Part shown: one piece after another, positions 36,756 through 46,409 of the stretch
Numbering within the stretch: the stretch's first letter is position 1
Layout of the letters: each line of letters opens with the position of its first letter
The notes under the pieces: model-generated
Told to the model about the DNA's origin: nothing
The model's input: only the letters and a program-made list of their open reading frames with translations
Database searches by the model: none
Translations under genes and position numbers: made by a program
Assembly (NCBI RefSeq): GCF_900168325.1
Contig: NZ_FVZE01000006.1
Location: forward strand, 207,012-271,011
Direction: 5' to 3'
DNA length: 64,000 bases
Source of the DNA: Novosphingobium mathurense
GTDB taxonomy: Bacteria; Pseudomonadota; Alphaproteobacteria; Sphingomonadales; Sphingomonadaceae

Positions 36756-37910
36756 ATGGAAGACGTCGAAAGCAATGGAGCGGCAGTTTCGCCGACGACT
36801 GCAGGCAACAGGCTGCGCAAGGCGCGTGAGGCTGCCGGGCTGACCCGTGCCGATATCGCCACGCAAACCAAGATTGCCGAACGCCATCTCATCGCCATCG
36901 AAGAAGATCGCTTCAATGATCTGGCGGCGCGCACTTATGCTGTCGGGTTCTCGCGCGCCTATGCTCGCGCCCTTGGCATCAGCGAATCGGAAATCGCCGA
37001 TCAGGTGCGCGAACAGCTTCACGGGGAAGATCACCTGCGCTCCGAACTGGTCGAACCGAGCTTCGAGCCCGGCGATCCGGCTCGCGTTCCGCCGGTACGC
37101 ATGGCCTGGATCGCGGCTGGCGGCGTTGTCGTGGTGGTTGGCCTGCTGCTGGCTTTCTGGGGCAGCTTCCTGTCGCCGGAAGGTACTTTGCCCGACCTGA
37201 TCGCCGACAAGCCGGTGGCCACGGCCAGCAAGGCGCCGGCGCCTCGCCCGACGGCTGCGCCCGGTGCGGTGGCGGCGAACCGGGGGCCGGTTGTGATGAC
37301 CGCCACGGCCGACAAGGTCTGGGTCAAGGTGACCGACGCCGATGGCAAGCAGCTTCTTCAAAAGGAAATGGCGCTCGGCGAAAGCTGGACGGTGCCTCAG
37401 GACGCAAACGGCCCCGAACTGCGCACCGCCCGCCCGGACGCGCTGCAACTGACTGTCGGCGGTCAGGCCGTGCCCGAGATCGCCGACAAGCCGACACTGG
37501 TTTCCGGCGTTTCGCTGGCTGCTGCCGACATACTTGCACGCGGTGCTGGCGGTGGGAATGCACCGGCGCCGCAGGCTGCGCCTGCGGCGGCTCCGTCGCC
37601 GCGCACGATCGTTACGCCGACGCGCGCTCCTGTGCCCTCGGCGATGGCGGATCGTCCCGGAACCTTGCCGACGCCCAGTCCGACGCCGGTTACGGCATCA
37701 CGTTCGTCCGCCCCACTGGCATCGCCGCGGCCTGCCGGGACGCGCCCGACGGCAACGGCATCGGCCACCGTGCGCCCGAAGCCCAGCGTTGCCGCGGCCA
37801 CGACCGTGCCGCAATCGAAGCCGACGGCCGCTGCCACGCCACTCCCGACGCCTTCGCCGACGCCCAGTTCGCGGCCTTCGGATCAGGTGGTTTCCACGGT
37901 TTCCGAGTAA
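36756..37910 (+). CDS. RodZ-like HTH/DUF4115 membrane protein
   Basis: A 384-residue protein with an N-terminal helix-turn-helix (LRKAREAAGLTRADIATQTK), one membrane segment (about 118-140, IAAGGVVVVVGLLLAFWG), a DUF4115 domain (about 180-250) and a roughly 120-residue low-complexity Pro/Thr/Ala/Ser tail. RodZ links MreB to the wall-elongation machinery; this protein has the same plan. The ATG at 36756 is chosen for the GGGAG ahead of it. The Pro/Thr-rich tail lies after the periplasmic domain, an unusual place. Confidence 0.83.
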   Translation: MEDVESNGAAVSPTTAGNRLRKAREAAGLTRADIATQTKIAERHLIAIEEDRFNDLAARTYAVGFSRAYARALGISESEIADQVREQLHGEDHLRSELVEPSFEPGDPARVPPVRMAWIAAGGVVVVVGLLLAFWGSFLSPEGTLPDLIADKPVATASKAPAPRPTAAPGAVAANRGPVVMTATADKVWVKVTDADGKQLLQKEMALGESWTVPQDANGPELRTARPDALQLTVGGQAVPEIADKPTLVSGVSLAAADILARGAGGGNAPAPQAAPAAAPSPRTIVTPTRAPVPSAMADRPGTLPTPSPTPVTASRSSAPLASPRPAGTRPTATASATVRPKPSVAAATTVPQSKPTAAATPLPTPSPTPSSRPSDQVVSTVSE

Positions 37911-38053
37911 GGCCGCCTCGACACAAGGGGCCACTTTCTGCAAACATCCCGCGCGTCGCGCATGGTTAATTGCCGGTTCCGACGGCGCTGGCCATGTTGC
38001 GATGCCATTGGGGGCAATGGTGATGGGGCGGTGGGCCCCGACTTGGAGTAGAT

Positions 38054-39058
38054 TTGGCGATGATTGGTTCACTTCGGGCTGGGCGAGGGATGCGGTTCAT
38101 GAGCGGACGCCTGCTGGCGACCTCGGCCGTTGCGACCCTGCTGGTTTGCGGGGCGGTGCCGGCCCTGGCGCAGGATTCCACGGAAGGCCGTCTCAAGAAG
38201 GTCGAGGCCGAGGTCCGCGCCTTGCAGCGCAAGGTTTTCCCGGGCGGCGACGGCAAGTTCTTCGAGCCGCAAATTTCCACGCCCGCACCGACGGCATCGA
38301 CCGGACCGCAAGTTCCCACCAGCACCCCGGTGACGGACCTGCTCGGCCGCATGGATGCGGTAGAGGCGCAGATGAGCCGCCTGACCGCGCAGGTTGAGCA
38401 GAACACCAATCGCCTGAACCAGTTGGAAGCGAAGCTGGCTGCCGACGCGCCGGTCGCGGCCGGTTCGGGTGCGGCTTCGCTGGCGGCGACTTCGGCGCCC
38501 GCAACAAGCGCGCCTGCCGCCAACCTCTCCGCGACGAGCGGCGTCGGCGTCGCCAATCAGCCTTCCTCGCTTAACCGAACCCCGGTAACGGCCAAGCCGA
38601 CCCCGGCGGCGGTGCCGTCCGCATCGCGCCTCCAGGCGGTGCAGGCCATCGTCAAGCCGCAGACGGACGATCCGGCCGACGATGAGTACAGCTACGGCTA
38701 CCGTCTCTGGGACGCCAAGTTCTATCCCGAGGCTGCGCAGCAGCTGAAGCTGTTTCTCGAAAAGTACCCGAAGAGCAGCCGTGCAAGTTGGGGGCGCAAT
38801 CTTCTGGGCCGCGCCTATCTCGACGATGGCAATCCCCTGGAGGCGGCCAAGTGGTTCGTCCAGAACTACCAGGCCGACAAGAACGGCGAGCGCGCGCCGG
38901 ACAGCCTGCTCTACCTCGCGGTCTCGATGAAGCAGCTCAAGGACAACAAGCGCGCCTGCATCGCACTGGCCGAATTCAGCCAGACCTATGCGGCCGAAGC
39001 GGCTGGTCGCCTCAAGAGCCTGTACGACGCCACGCGCAATGGGCTCTCCTGCAGCTGA
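38054..39058 (+). CDS. cpoB: Cell-division coordinator CpoB (YbgF-like)
   Basis: A periplasmic TPR protein of the Tol-Pal system. It has a signal peptide (ending PALAQ), a coiled coil (KKVEAEVRALQRK and later LLGRMDAVEAQMSRLTAQVEQN), an Ala/Pro-rich linker, and C-terminal TPRs (YGYRLWDAKFYPEAAQQLKLF onwards). Several starts are possible (38054, 38060, 38090, 38099); the later ones give a more normal signal peptide. It overlaps tilS by 20 bp. The other tol-pal genes are not adjacent upstream. Confidence 0.85.
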   Translation: MAMIGSLRAGRGMRFMSGRLLATSAVATLLVCGAVPALAQDSTEGRLKKVEAEVRALQRKVFPGGDGKFFEPQISTPAPTASTGPQVPTSTPVTDLLGRMDAVEAQMSRLTAQVEQNTNRLNQLEAKLAADAPVAAGSGAASLAATSAPATSAPAANLSATSGVGVANQPSSLNRTPVTAKPTPAAVPSASRLQAVQAIVKPQTDDPADDEYSYGYRLWDAKFYPEAAQQLKLFLEKYPKSSRASWGRNLLGRAYLDDGNPLEAAKWFVQNYQADKNGERAPDSLLYLAVSMKQLKDNKRACIALAEFSQTYAAEAAGRLKSLYDATRNGLSCS

Positions 39059-40049
39059 CCCCTCGGCCGCGAGGCTGATCCCGCAAGAGGCGCGCGTCGT
39101 CCGGTTCCGTGAGGGTCTGGCCGCGCTCTGGCCCGAGGCGATCGATGCCGAGCCGGCCCGGCTGGCGGTTGCGGTTTCCGGGGGGCCTGACAGTACGGCG
39201 CTGCTCCTGCTGGCCGCTGCCGCGCTGCCGGGCCGTGTCGAGGCGGCAACCGTCGATCACGGCCTGCGGCCCGAAAGCGCGCGGGAAGCAGCGGACGTCG
39301 CCGTGCTATGCGCGCGCCTGAGCGTGCCGCACGAAACCCTGCGGGTAGAGGTGGCCCCCGGCAATGTCCAGGCCGAGGCGCGGACCGCGCGCTATGCCGC
39401 GCTTGCCGAATGGATCGAGGCGCGGCAGCTGGCGGCGCTGGTTACTGCCCACCATGCCGACGATCAGGCCGAAACGCTGCTGATGCGCCTTAACCGGGCG
39501 AGCGGGGTTGCCGGATTGGCAGGCACGCGCGGGCGGGGGCAGGTGCCCGATACCGACATTGCGCTAATGCGTCCGCTGCTCGGCTGGCGGCGCGTGGAGC
39601 TGGCCGAAGTGGTTGCCGAGGCCGGTGTGGCCGCGGCGCAGGACCCGAGCAATGCGGACGACAAGTACGATCGGGTACGGGTGCGCAAGGCGCTTGCCGA
39701 TGCCGATTGGCTGGACGTTTCCGCGATTGCCCAAAGCGCGGAGTACATCGCCGAGGCCGATGCCGCGCTCGACTGGATGGCGGCACTCGAATGGCGCTCC
39801 TGCGTCAAGAAGGAGCCGATGGGGCTGGGCTACCGTCCGCAGGCGCCGCGTGCCGTCGTGCTGCGGGTGATCGCCCGGATCGTGCGCGACCTCGACGGGG
39901 CCGAACCGCGCGGCAGCGCCGTGGCGCGCTTGTTCGAAACGCTTGTGCAGGGCAGCCCGGCATCGATCGGTGAGCTTGTCGTGCGTCCCAATGCCGGGCG
40001 CTGGAGTTTCAGCAAGGCGCCGGTGCGCGCAGCCCGGCGCAGGACCTGA
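39039..40049 (+). CDS. tilS: tRNA(Ile)-lysidine synthase TilS
   Basis: Converts C34 of the CAU-anticodon tRNA-Ile to lysidine so that it reads AUA. In 336 residues it has the PP-loop SGGPDSTALLL near residue 46 and the THHADDQAETLLMRL-type block (here TAHHADDQAETLLMRL). The chosen start, the ATG at 39039, overlaps the cpoB end; the frame also opens at 38988. The gene usually precedes ftsH, but here it converges with an L,D-transpeptidase 3 bp away. Confidence 0.92.
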   Translation: MGSPAADPSAARLIPQEARVVRFREGLAALWPEAIDAEPARLAVAVSGGPDSTALLLLAAAALPGRVEAATVDHGLRPESAREAADVAVLCARLSVPHETLRVEVAPGNVQAEARTARYAALAEWIEARQLAALVTAHHADDQAETLLMRLNRASGVAGLAGTRGRGQVPDTDIALMRPLLGWRRVELAEVVAEAGVAAAQDPSNADDKYDRVRVRKALADADWLDVSAIAQSAEYIAEADAALDWMAALEWRSCVKKEPMGLGYRPQAPRAVVLRVIARIVRDLDGAEPRGSAVARLFETLVQGSPASIGELVVRPNAGRWSFSKAPVRAARRRT

Positions 40050-40052
40050 AGG

Positions 40053-40727
40053 TCAGGCGCCGACGAGGCTGTCACCCATGCCGACCTGCTTGCCGCGGGT
40101 GATGTAGACCTTGTCGCCCAGCTTCGTGGTCCGGAACAGCTTGGCGGCGAAGGGTTCGGGCATGCCGATGCAGCCGTGGCTGGCATAGCCCAGCTCGACC
40201 TTGGAGCCGTGCAGGGTGATGCCGTCGTTGGTCAGCCGCTGCATGTAGGGCATCGGTGCGCCGGTGTAGATGTTGGACACGTGGTCCTTGTCTTTCTGCG
40301 TGATCGGGAAGACGCCGAGCGGGGTGGGCTTGTCCTCGGTGCCGAGCAGCACGGCAGTCGCGCCGATCTCGTAGCCGTTGCGGAACACGGAAAGGACGCG
40401 GGCGTCGAGGTCCACGGTCACGACGATCGGACCGTCGGGGACATTGGCGTCGTCCCAGTGCCATTCGCCGTACTTGATCGGGCCGTCGATGGGCAGGATC
40501 CGCTTGATCACGAAAGGCTCGTCGGCCTTGGCGACAGGCGTTGCGGCCTGTGCGGCGGGGGCTTCGGAGGCAGGGGCGGCCGTTGCCGGATCGGCCTTGG
40601 CCGCTGCCACGCGGGCCTCGGCAAGCGAAGCGGGCTGCGGTTTGTCGGGAGACGCGGCAAGCATCAGGACGCCGGCAATGACGGCCAGGGCGAGGAAGCC
40701 CGAAGCGAGGAGAATGCGTCCGTTCAC
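40053..40727 (-). CDS. L,D-transpeptidase family protein
   Basis: A periplasmic YkuD-domain enzyme of 224 residues that probably forms 3-3 peptidoglycan cross-links or attaches proteins. An N-terminal signal or anchor helix (about 5-25) is followed by an Ala/Pro linker and the catalytic domain (about 85-224) with its His (ITLHGSK) and nucleophile SHGCIGMP. GTG at 40727 is the start, with AGGA upstream; there is no nearby ATG except a far one at 40841 whose extension is basic and unlike a signal. Confidence 0.86.
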   Translation of the reverse strand: MNGRILLASGFLALAVIAGVLMLAASPDKPQPASLAEARVAAAKADPATAAPASEAPAAQAATPVAKADEPFVIKRILPIDGPIKYGEWHWDDANVPDGPIVVTVDLDARVLSVFRNGYEIGATAVLLGTEDKPTPLGVFPITQKDKDHVSNIYTGAPMPYMQRLTNDGITLHGSKVELGYASHGCIGMPEPFAAKLFRTTKLGDKVYITRGKQVGMGDSLVGA

Positions 40728-40871
40728 GTAATCCTGTCCTTGACGAATCTGCCGGTACCGATGCGGCGATGATCGCCCAAAACAGGGTGAAGGGCCAGCG
40801 GCATGGCGCCGCTGTCCCGCCCAAGGACTGCGGGAGCGCAAAAGTTAACGTGGAAATTCAGGTAACTGACA

Positions 40872-40898
40872 AAGCCCCGAGGGACCGCTGCGGGGCTT
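40872..40898 (-). terminator. Terminator of the TetR gene
   Basis: AAGCCCCG at 40872-40879 pairs with CGGGGCTT at 40891-40898, directly beyond the TetR stop; on the minus strand the stem is followed by TTGTC. Confidence 0.65.
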
Positions 40899-40899
40899 C

Positions 40900-41538
40900 T
40901 CAGTCGCCCTTGGGACGGGCGATGCCTTCGCGCAGGATCGAGCAGGCCAGTTCCGCCATTTCGTCCGGATTGGCTTCGTCGGACCACACCATGTAGCGCA
41001 GGCCGAGGAAGACGTTCATGCCCATGATCGCCCAGGCGTGCGCTTCGCCCAGGTCCTCGCGCAGTTCGCCGCTGGCGATACCGGCCTTGAGCCTGTCGGT
41101 CATGCGCGCTGCCGTCGTTTCGTAGTGCGCGCGGAAGGCGGCGGGATCGACGAATTCGCACTCGTCTATGATCCGGTAGATTTCCTTATGCTCACGTGCG
41201 AAGTGCAGGAACGCCCCGAGAGCAGCGCGTTCGCGGTCGAGCGCGGGAAGGGGCGGCTCCAGGGCCTTCTTGGCCGCCTCGCGCACTTTGCCGCTCATGT
41301 CGTCGACGAGCGCGCGGAAGATCTCATCCTTCGAATCGAAGTAGGTGTAGAAACTGCCCAGCGCCGTTCCGGCCCTGCGGGTGATTCCCGTTATCGATGC
41401 CTCGTGAAACCCGTGCTCGCCGAATTCGAGCGCCGCGGCGTCGAGCAACTTGCGCAGCGTCTTTCGTCCCCGCTCGGTTCTGGGAGCCTTGTCGGAGGCG
41501 GCGGAAATCTCGGGTTCGGGCGCATCTGCTGTGGTCAC
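40900..41538 (-). CDS. TetR-family transcription regulator
   Basis: A 212-residue repressor-type regulator with an N-terminal helix-turn-helix (ITGITRRAGTALGSFYTYFDSKDEIF) and a helical ligand-binding C-terminal domain. It is divergent from a TonB receptor - hydrolase - MFS unit that it probably controls. Start: GTG at 41538 is preferred. The frame also opens with TTG at 41628, but that would place the start only 21 bp from the receptor ATG and make the operator-like repeat coding sequence. Confidence 0.85.
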   Translation of the reverse strand: MTTADAPEPEISAASDKAPRTERGRKTLRKLLDAAALEFGEHGFHEASITGITRRAGTALGSFYTYFDSKDEIFRALVDDMSGKVREAAKKALEPPLPALDRERAALGAFLHFAREHKEIYRIIDECEFVDPAAFRAHYETTAARMTDRLKAGIASGELREDLGEAHAWAIMGMNVFLGLRYMVWSDEANPDEMAELACSILREGIARPKGD

Positions 41539-41577
41539 AATGCCACAGCTATCCCCTTCAATGGCGATTGGCAAATC

Positions 41578-41601
41578 TTCAATGTTGAAACCTGATTCAA
41601 C
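41578..41601. promoter_or_regulatory. Probable TetR operator: three alternating half sites
   Basis: TTCAA-TG-TTGAA (41578-41589) overlaps a perfect repeat GTTGAA-N6-TTCAAC (41584-41601), giving three half sites in alternating orientation in the divergent gap of the TetR and receptor genes. It is about 50 bp from the receptor start and covers a likely promoter. Confidence 0.6.
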
Positions 41602-41649
41602 TCTCGGTATCGATAGCGTCAACGACAAGGTTCATTGGGAGGTGAAGTG

Positions 41650-44016
41650 ATGCTCAAGGCGCATTTTCTCACATTCGGTTGCAGTACTCTGGCTCTTGCC
41701 GGATCGCTGGGGCTGGCCGCTCCGGCTCTCGCTCAGGATGCGCAGGCTGCAGCCGAAGCGCAGGAGACGACCGGCGCTGAAATCATCGTGACGGCCCGCC
41801 GCCGGGAAGAACGTCTCGTCGACGTGCCGATCGCGGTCACCAGCTTCAGCGGCGCCCAGCTTGAAAAGTCCGGCGCGATCGATGTTACCGACATCGCCCA
41901 ATCCGCCCCCAACGTCACACTGGAGCCCTCGCGCGGCACCAACTCGACGCTTTCCGCCTTCATCCGCGGCGTCGGCCAGCAGGATCCTGTTTCCGGCTTC
42001 GAGCAGGGCGTGGGCATCTATCTCGACGACGTCTATCTCAACCGCCCGCAGGCCGCGGTGCTCGACATCTATGACGTCGAGCGCATCGAAGTGCTGCGCG
42101 GGCCGCAGGGCACGCTCTATGGCCGCAACACCATCGGCGGCGCGGTGAAGTACGTGACCAGGCAGTTGCCGCAGGACTTCTACCTGAAGGTCAAGGGCAC
42201 CATCGGCACTTACGATCAGGCCGATGGCGTGGTGACCGTCTCGGCTCCGATAAGCGACCTCGTGCGCGTGGGCGGTTCGGTGGCGCGGCTTACCCGTGAC
42301 GGCTTCGGCAAGAACCTCACCACCGGGGCGGAGAATTACAACAAGAACGTCTGGGCGGCGCGCGGCAGCCTCGACATCGGCGGCTACGGTGCGCCGGTGC
42401 TGATCCGCATTTCCGGCGACTACACCCACGACAAGTCGAACGCCCGCGGCGGCCATCGTCTGATCCCCGGCTTCGCATCGGGTGCGCCGGTCCTGTCCGA
42501 CGTCTTCGACACGCGCGGCGGCCTGACCGATCCGAAGCAGGACGTCGAGGCCTATGGCTTTGCCATCAATGCCACAGCCGAACTGACCGACGCACTGACC
42601 TTCAAGTCGATCAGTTCATGGCGCAAGGACAACAGCGCATCGCCGATCGACTTCGACGCGTTGCCGACCGTCGACCTCGACGTGCCCGCGTTCTATCACA
42701 ACGAGCAGGTCAGCCAGGAATTCCAGCTGCAATGGGATGATGGCGGCCCGCTGCAGGGTCTTGTCGGGGTCTATTACCTCGACGCCACGGCCGACACCTA
42801 CTTCGACAGCCGGCTCTACACGACCTATGCCGATGTCCTGCCGATGCTGACCGGCCATACCGAGGCCGACGTGAGTACCAAGACCTACGCGATCTTCGGC
42901 GACTTCACTTATGACCTGACCGATCAGTTCAGCCTGTCGCTTGGCGGGCGCTACACCTGGGACAAGCGCAAGGCGAATATTCTCAAGGAGAACTACATTC
43001 TCGGCGGCTCGGCAGGTTTCCAGAATCCGGGGGTCCTGTTCTCGACCGACACCGACTTCAGCGGCGGCAACGAGTTCAAGAAGTTCACGCCGCGCGTGTC
43101 CCTGAGCTTCAAGCCGAGCGTCGATCACAACATCTACGCCAGCTATTCCAAGGGTTTCAAGGGCGGTGGTTTCGATCCGCGCGGCGTCGGCAAGAATGCC
43201 AACGACCTCGACGGAAACGGCAGTCTGAGCGATGCCGAGATCGCCCAGTACCTCAGCTTCAAGCCGGAAACGGTCGACAGCTACGAGTTGGGCTACAAGG
43301 GCAACCTGCTGGGCGGCGCGCTCTATGTTGCCGGCGCAATCTTCCGCATGGATTACACCGACATCCAGATCCCCGGCTCGGTCGCCTGCACCGTCAATGG
43401 CGTGCCGACCTTCTGCGGCGTCGTTTCCAACGCCGGCAAGGCGCGGATGCAGGGCGCGGAACTGGAGGCCAATGCCCGCCTCGGCCGCGACCTCGTTGCC
43501 TCCGGGGACAGGCTGAACTTCTCGACCGCGATCGGCTACATCGACGCCAAGTTCAAGAAGTACGAGACGCTGATCGGCGGCCAGACGGTAGATGTTGCCC
43601 GGTACCGCAACATCCAGAATACGCCGAAGTGGACCGCCAGCGGAACCCTGTCCTATGCGACCCCGGTCGGTGCGGGTGAGCTTAGCGTGTCGACGACGGT
43701 CTCCTACCGTTCGAAGACCCACCAGTTCGAGTTCCCGAGCCCCTATCTCGACCAGAAGGGCTATGCCCTGTGGGATGCCAGCCTCGTCTACTCGGCGCCG
43801 GGCAGCGGCTGGAGCATCGGCCTGCACGGCAAGAACTTGCTCGACAAGGAATACATCACCTCGGGCTACAGCTACATCTCGCAGAACGCAGAGACGGGTG
43901 CGGTCAATCTGGGGACCAATGGCTACCCGATCCCGACGCTCGGCAGCGAAGGTACGCTGACCGCCTTCTACGGCAATCCGCGCCAGGTCTTCCTCACCGC
44001 GACAGTGGAATTCTGA
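41650..44016 (+). CDS. TonB-dependent receptor (third)
   Basis: A 788-residue receptor of the large sphingomonad type. It has a signal peptide (ending APALAQ, about residue 28), the TonB box EIIVTARRREE, the plug (GVGIYLDDVYLNRPQAAV and VLRGPQGTLYGRNTIGGAVKYVTR) and a barrel ending VFLTATVEF. The ATG at 41650 has a strong GGAGGTGA site. It probably imports the compound then hydrolysed by the next gene product; substrate unknown. Confidence 0.93.
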   Translation: MLKAHFLTFGCSTLALAGSLGLAAPALAQDAQAAAEAQETTGAEIIVTARRREERLVDVPIAVTSFSGAQLEKSGAIDVTDIAQSAPNVTLEPSRGTNSTLSAFIRGVGQQDPVSGFEQGVGIYLDDVYLNRPQAAVLDIYDVERIEVLRGPQGTLYGRNTIGGAVKYVTRQLPQDFYLKVKGTIGTYDQADGVVTVSAPISDLVRVGGSVARLTRDGFGKNLTTGAENYNKNVWAARGSLDIGGYGAPVLIRISGDYTHDKSNARGGHRLIPGFASGAPVLSDVFDTRGGLTDPKQDVEAYGFAINATAELTDALTFKSISSWRKDNSASPIDFDALPTVDLDVPAFYHNEQVSQEFQLQWDDGGPLQGLVGVYYLDATADTYFDSRLYTTYADVLPMLTGHTEADVSTKTYAIFGDFTYDLTDQFSLSLGGRYTWDKRKANILKENYILGGSAGFQNPGVLFSTDTDFSGGNEFKKFTPRVSLSFKPSVDHNIYASYSKGFKGGGFDPRGVGKNANDLDGNGSLSDAEIAQYLSFKPETVDSYELGYKGNLLGGALYVAGAIFRMDYTDIQIPGSVACTVNGVPTFCGVVSNAGKARMQGAELEANARLGRDLVASGDRLNFSTAIGYIDAKFKKYETLIGGQTVDVARYRNIQNTPKWTASGTLSYATPVGAGELSVSTTVSYRSKTHQFEFPSPYLDQKGYALWDASLVYSAPGSGWSIGLHGKNLLDKEYITSGYSYISQNAETGAVNLGTNGYPIPTLGSEGTLTAFYGNPRQVFLTATVEF

Positions 44017-44119
44017 TCGGGGCAACTGCGCAGCAGCCTGGCGGGATCTTCGTCTCCATTCTCACGGAGCGCCCCCCGCGAAATTCCGCCAGGTCCGTTG
44101 CAGGTGAAAGGATTGTTCG

Positions 44120-44992
44120 ATGGACTACCGCGACCACCGCTATCGCAGCGCCTGCGGGCGCCTTGAGCTGGCCGCGCGCGACTATCCCGCGGCCACGGGC
44201 GAAACTGCCCCGGTCCTGCTGATGATGCATGGCCTGACCCGCAACAGCGCAGACTTCGAGCCGCTCGCCGCGCGCATGGCCGGCACCTACCGGCTGATCG
44301 TGCCCGACCAGCGCGGACGCGGCCTCTCCGACCGGGACCCCGATCCCTCGCAATACCGGCCGGACGTCTATGCGCAGGACATGCTGGCCCTGCTCGACGG
44401 TCTTGGCATCGCGCGCGTCGGCATGATCGGCACTTCGATGGGCGGGCTGATGGCGCTCATCATCAACGCGCTGCGGCCCGAACTCGCATCGGCCGTGGTC
44501 TTCAACGATATCGGCCCGGTTCTCGAGGACGAAGGGCTGGATCGCATCAAGAGCTATGTCGGTCCGCGCGGGGCTATGACCTCCTGGACCGAAGCGGCCG
44601 CCCGGTGCCGTGCGATCAATGCGCCTGCCTTCCCCGATTTCGGCAGCGCCGACTGGATGGCCTTCGCCAGGCGCACCTGTATCGAGAATGCTAACGGCAC
44701 CGTCTCCTTCGCTTACGATCCGGCGATCTCGCAGGGCTTTTCGGACGAGGGCGCGACCGTCGTCCCGCCCGACCTGTGGCCCCTGTGGGACCTGCTCGAC
44801 GAGAAACCGGTACTCGTCATTCGCGGCGCGCTGTCCGATCTCCTGTCGAAAGCCACGGTCGAGGAGATGGCCAGTCGTCACAAGGGGGCCTATGCCGCCG
44901 TGGAAGTGCCGCGCGTCGGCCATGCCCCGATCCTTGATGAGCCTGCGGTTCTGCCAGCGATCAGGTCCTTCTGCCAGGAGCACGTGAACTGA
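44120..44992 (+). CDS. Alpha/beta-fold hydrolase
   Basis: A 290-residue hydrolase. The nucleophile Ser is in GTSMGG (about residue 110), the oxyanion region is MMHGLTRNS, and the acid and His are near VLVIRGALSDLLS and VGHAPILDE. It has no signal peptide, so it acts in the cytoplasm on an imported ester, lactone or similar. It is 1 bp from the MFS gene and 103 bp from the receptor, one TetR-controlled unit. Confidence 0.87.
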   Translation: MDYRDHRYRSACGRLELAARDYPAATGETAPVLLMMHGLTRNSADFEPLAARMAGTYRLIVPDQRGRGLSDRDPDPSQYRPDVYAQDMLALLDGLGIARVGMIGTSMGGLMALIINALRPELASAVVFNDIGPVLEDEGLDRIKSYVGPRGAMTSWTEAAARCRAINAPAFPDFGSADWMAFARRTCIENANGTVSFAYDPAISQGFSDEGATVVPPDLWPLWDLLDEKPVLVIRGALSDLLSKATVEEMASRHKGAYAAVEVPRVGHAPILDEPAVLPAIRSFCQEHVN

Positions 44993-44993
44993 G

Positions 44994-46265
44994 ATGACCA
45001 GCACAGCGACCCGGCGACCGGCTTCGCCCAATCTCGTTCTGGCGATGCTGCTGCTGGTCTATGTGTTCAACTTCGTCGACCGCCAGATTCTCGCGATCCT
45101 CGCCGCGCCGATCCAGGCCGATCTCGGCCTCGACGATGCGCAGATGGGGATGCTCGGCGGGCTGGCCTTCGCCATCCTCTATTCGACGCTGGGCGTGCCG
45201 CTGGCGTGGCTGGCAGACCGCACGAGCCGGTCCTGGGTGATTACCGGATCGCTGGTGGTCTGGAGCCTGTTCACCGCGGTCTGCGGCGCGGCGCAGGGCT
45301 TCTGGCACATCTTCCTTGCCCGGCTTGGCGTCGGCGTCGGGGAGGCAGGCGGGGTCGCCCCGTCCTATGCGGTGATCGGCGATCACTTCCCCAGCGAACG
45401 CAGGGCCATCGCGCTCTCGGTCTATTCGCTCGGCATTCCGCTGGGATCGGCAACCGGCGTGCTGGCCGGCGGATACGTCGCGGCGAAAGTGGACTGGCGC
45501 GCGGCCTTCCTCGTCGTCGGCATCGCCGGGCTGCTGATTGCGCCGCTGTTCAAGTTCGTCGTGCGCGACCGTCCCAAGGCCGCCGCTTCGGCTTCTCCCG
45601 CGGCGGGGGAGGGCATCCGGTTCCTCGCCATTGCTGCCTTGCTCGCCCGCAAGCGAGGCTTCTGGCTGCTCTCGTTCGGCGCTGCCTCCAGTTCGATGCT
45701 GGGCTACGGCCTTGCCTTCTGGTTGCCCAGCCTGCTGCAGCGCAGCTTCCATCTCGATCTGGTCGAGACGTCGTGGTTCATCGGCGCGGTCCTGCTGCTG
45801 GGCGGAAGCGTGGGCGTGTTGTCGGGCGGACTTCTGGCCGACCGTCTCGGCCGCGCCAACCGCGCCTTCTATGCCTGGGTGCCGGCGATGGCATTCGTGG
45901 CCGCCGTTCCCCTGTTCGCCGGCGGCATCTGGACTTCGAGCGTACCGCTCGCCTTCCTGCTGTTCCTCGTCCCACAGGCCCTGGCCTATATCTGGCTCGG
46001 GCCGGTGACGTCCGCGATCCAGCACCTCGTCGATCCGCCCGCGCGGGCGACGGCATCGGCACTGTTCCTGCTGATCAACAACCTGATCGGACTGGGCGGC
46101 GGCATCTATGCGCTGGGCGCTCTCTCCACGGCACTGGCGCCGGTCTATGGCGAGGAATCGCTGCGCTATTCGATGCTCTTCGGCCTTGTCCTCTACCTGA
46201 TCGCCGCCACGCTCATGGCGCTCGCAGGCCCGGCATTGCGGCGCGAATGGGTGGCTGAAGGCTGA
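44994..46265 (+). CDS. MFS transporter (spinster-like group)
   Basis: A 423-residue permease with twelve membrane segments. The family signature reads VDRQILAILAAPIQADLG, with loop 2-3 LADRTSRSWV. Sphingomonads have many such transporters for organic acids and aromatic compounds. The start is 1 bp after the hydrolase stop. It probably moves the substrate or product of the hydrolase across the inner membrane. Confidence 0.9.
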   Translation: MTSTATRRPASPNLVLAMLLLVYVFNFVDRQILAILAAPIQADLGLDDAQMGMLGGLAFAILYSTLGVPLAWLADRTSRSWVITGSLVVWSLFTAVCGAAQGFWHIFLARLGVGVGEAGGVAPSYAVIGDHFPSERRAIALSVYSLGIPLGSATGVLAGGYVAAKVDWRAAFLVVGIAGLLIAPLFKFVVRDRPKAAASASPAAGEGIRFLAIAALLARKRGFWLLSFGAASSSMLGYGLAFWLPSLLQRSFHLDLVETSWFIGAVLLLGGSVGVLSGGLLADRLGRANRAFYAWVPAMAFVAAVPLFAGGIWTSSVPLAFLLFLVPQALAYIWLGPVTSAIQHLVDPPARATASALFLLINNLIGLGGGIYALGALSTALAPVYGEESLRYSMLFGLVLYLIAATLMALAGPALRREWVAEG

Positions 46266-46409
46266 GCCGCCCGACTTTTTTCGGGGGCGTGCCCGCGCGC
46301 TCTTGCGTTGCAATCGCGCGCCCATCGACTACCAATTGGCGGTGACGGCCCTGTCCGGACGCATCCGGGCCGGGCGGCAATGCTGGTTCAGGTAACGAGG
46401 GGACGCTCC

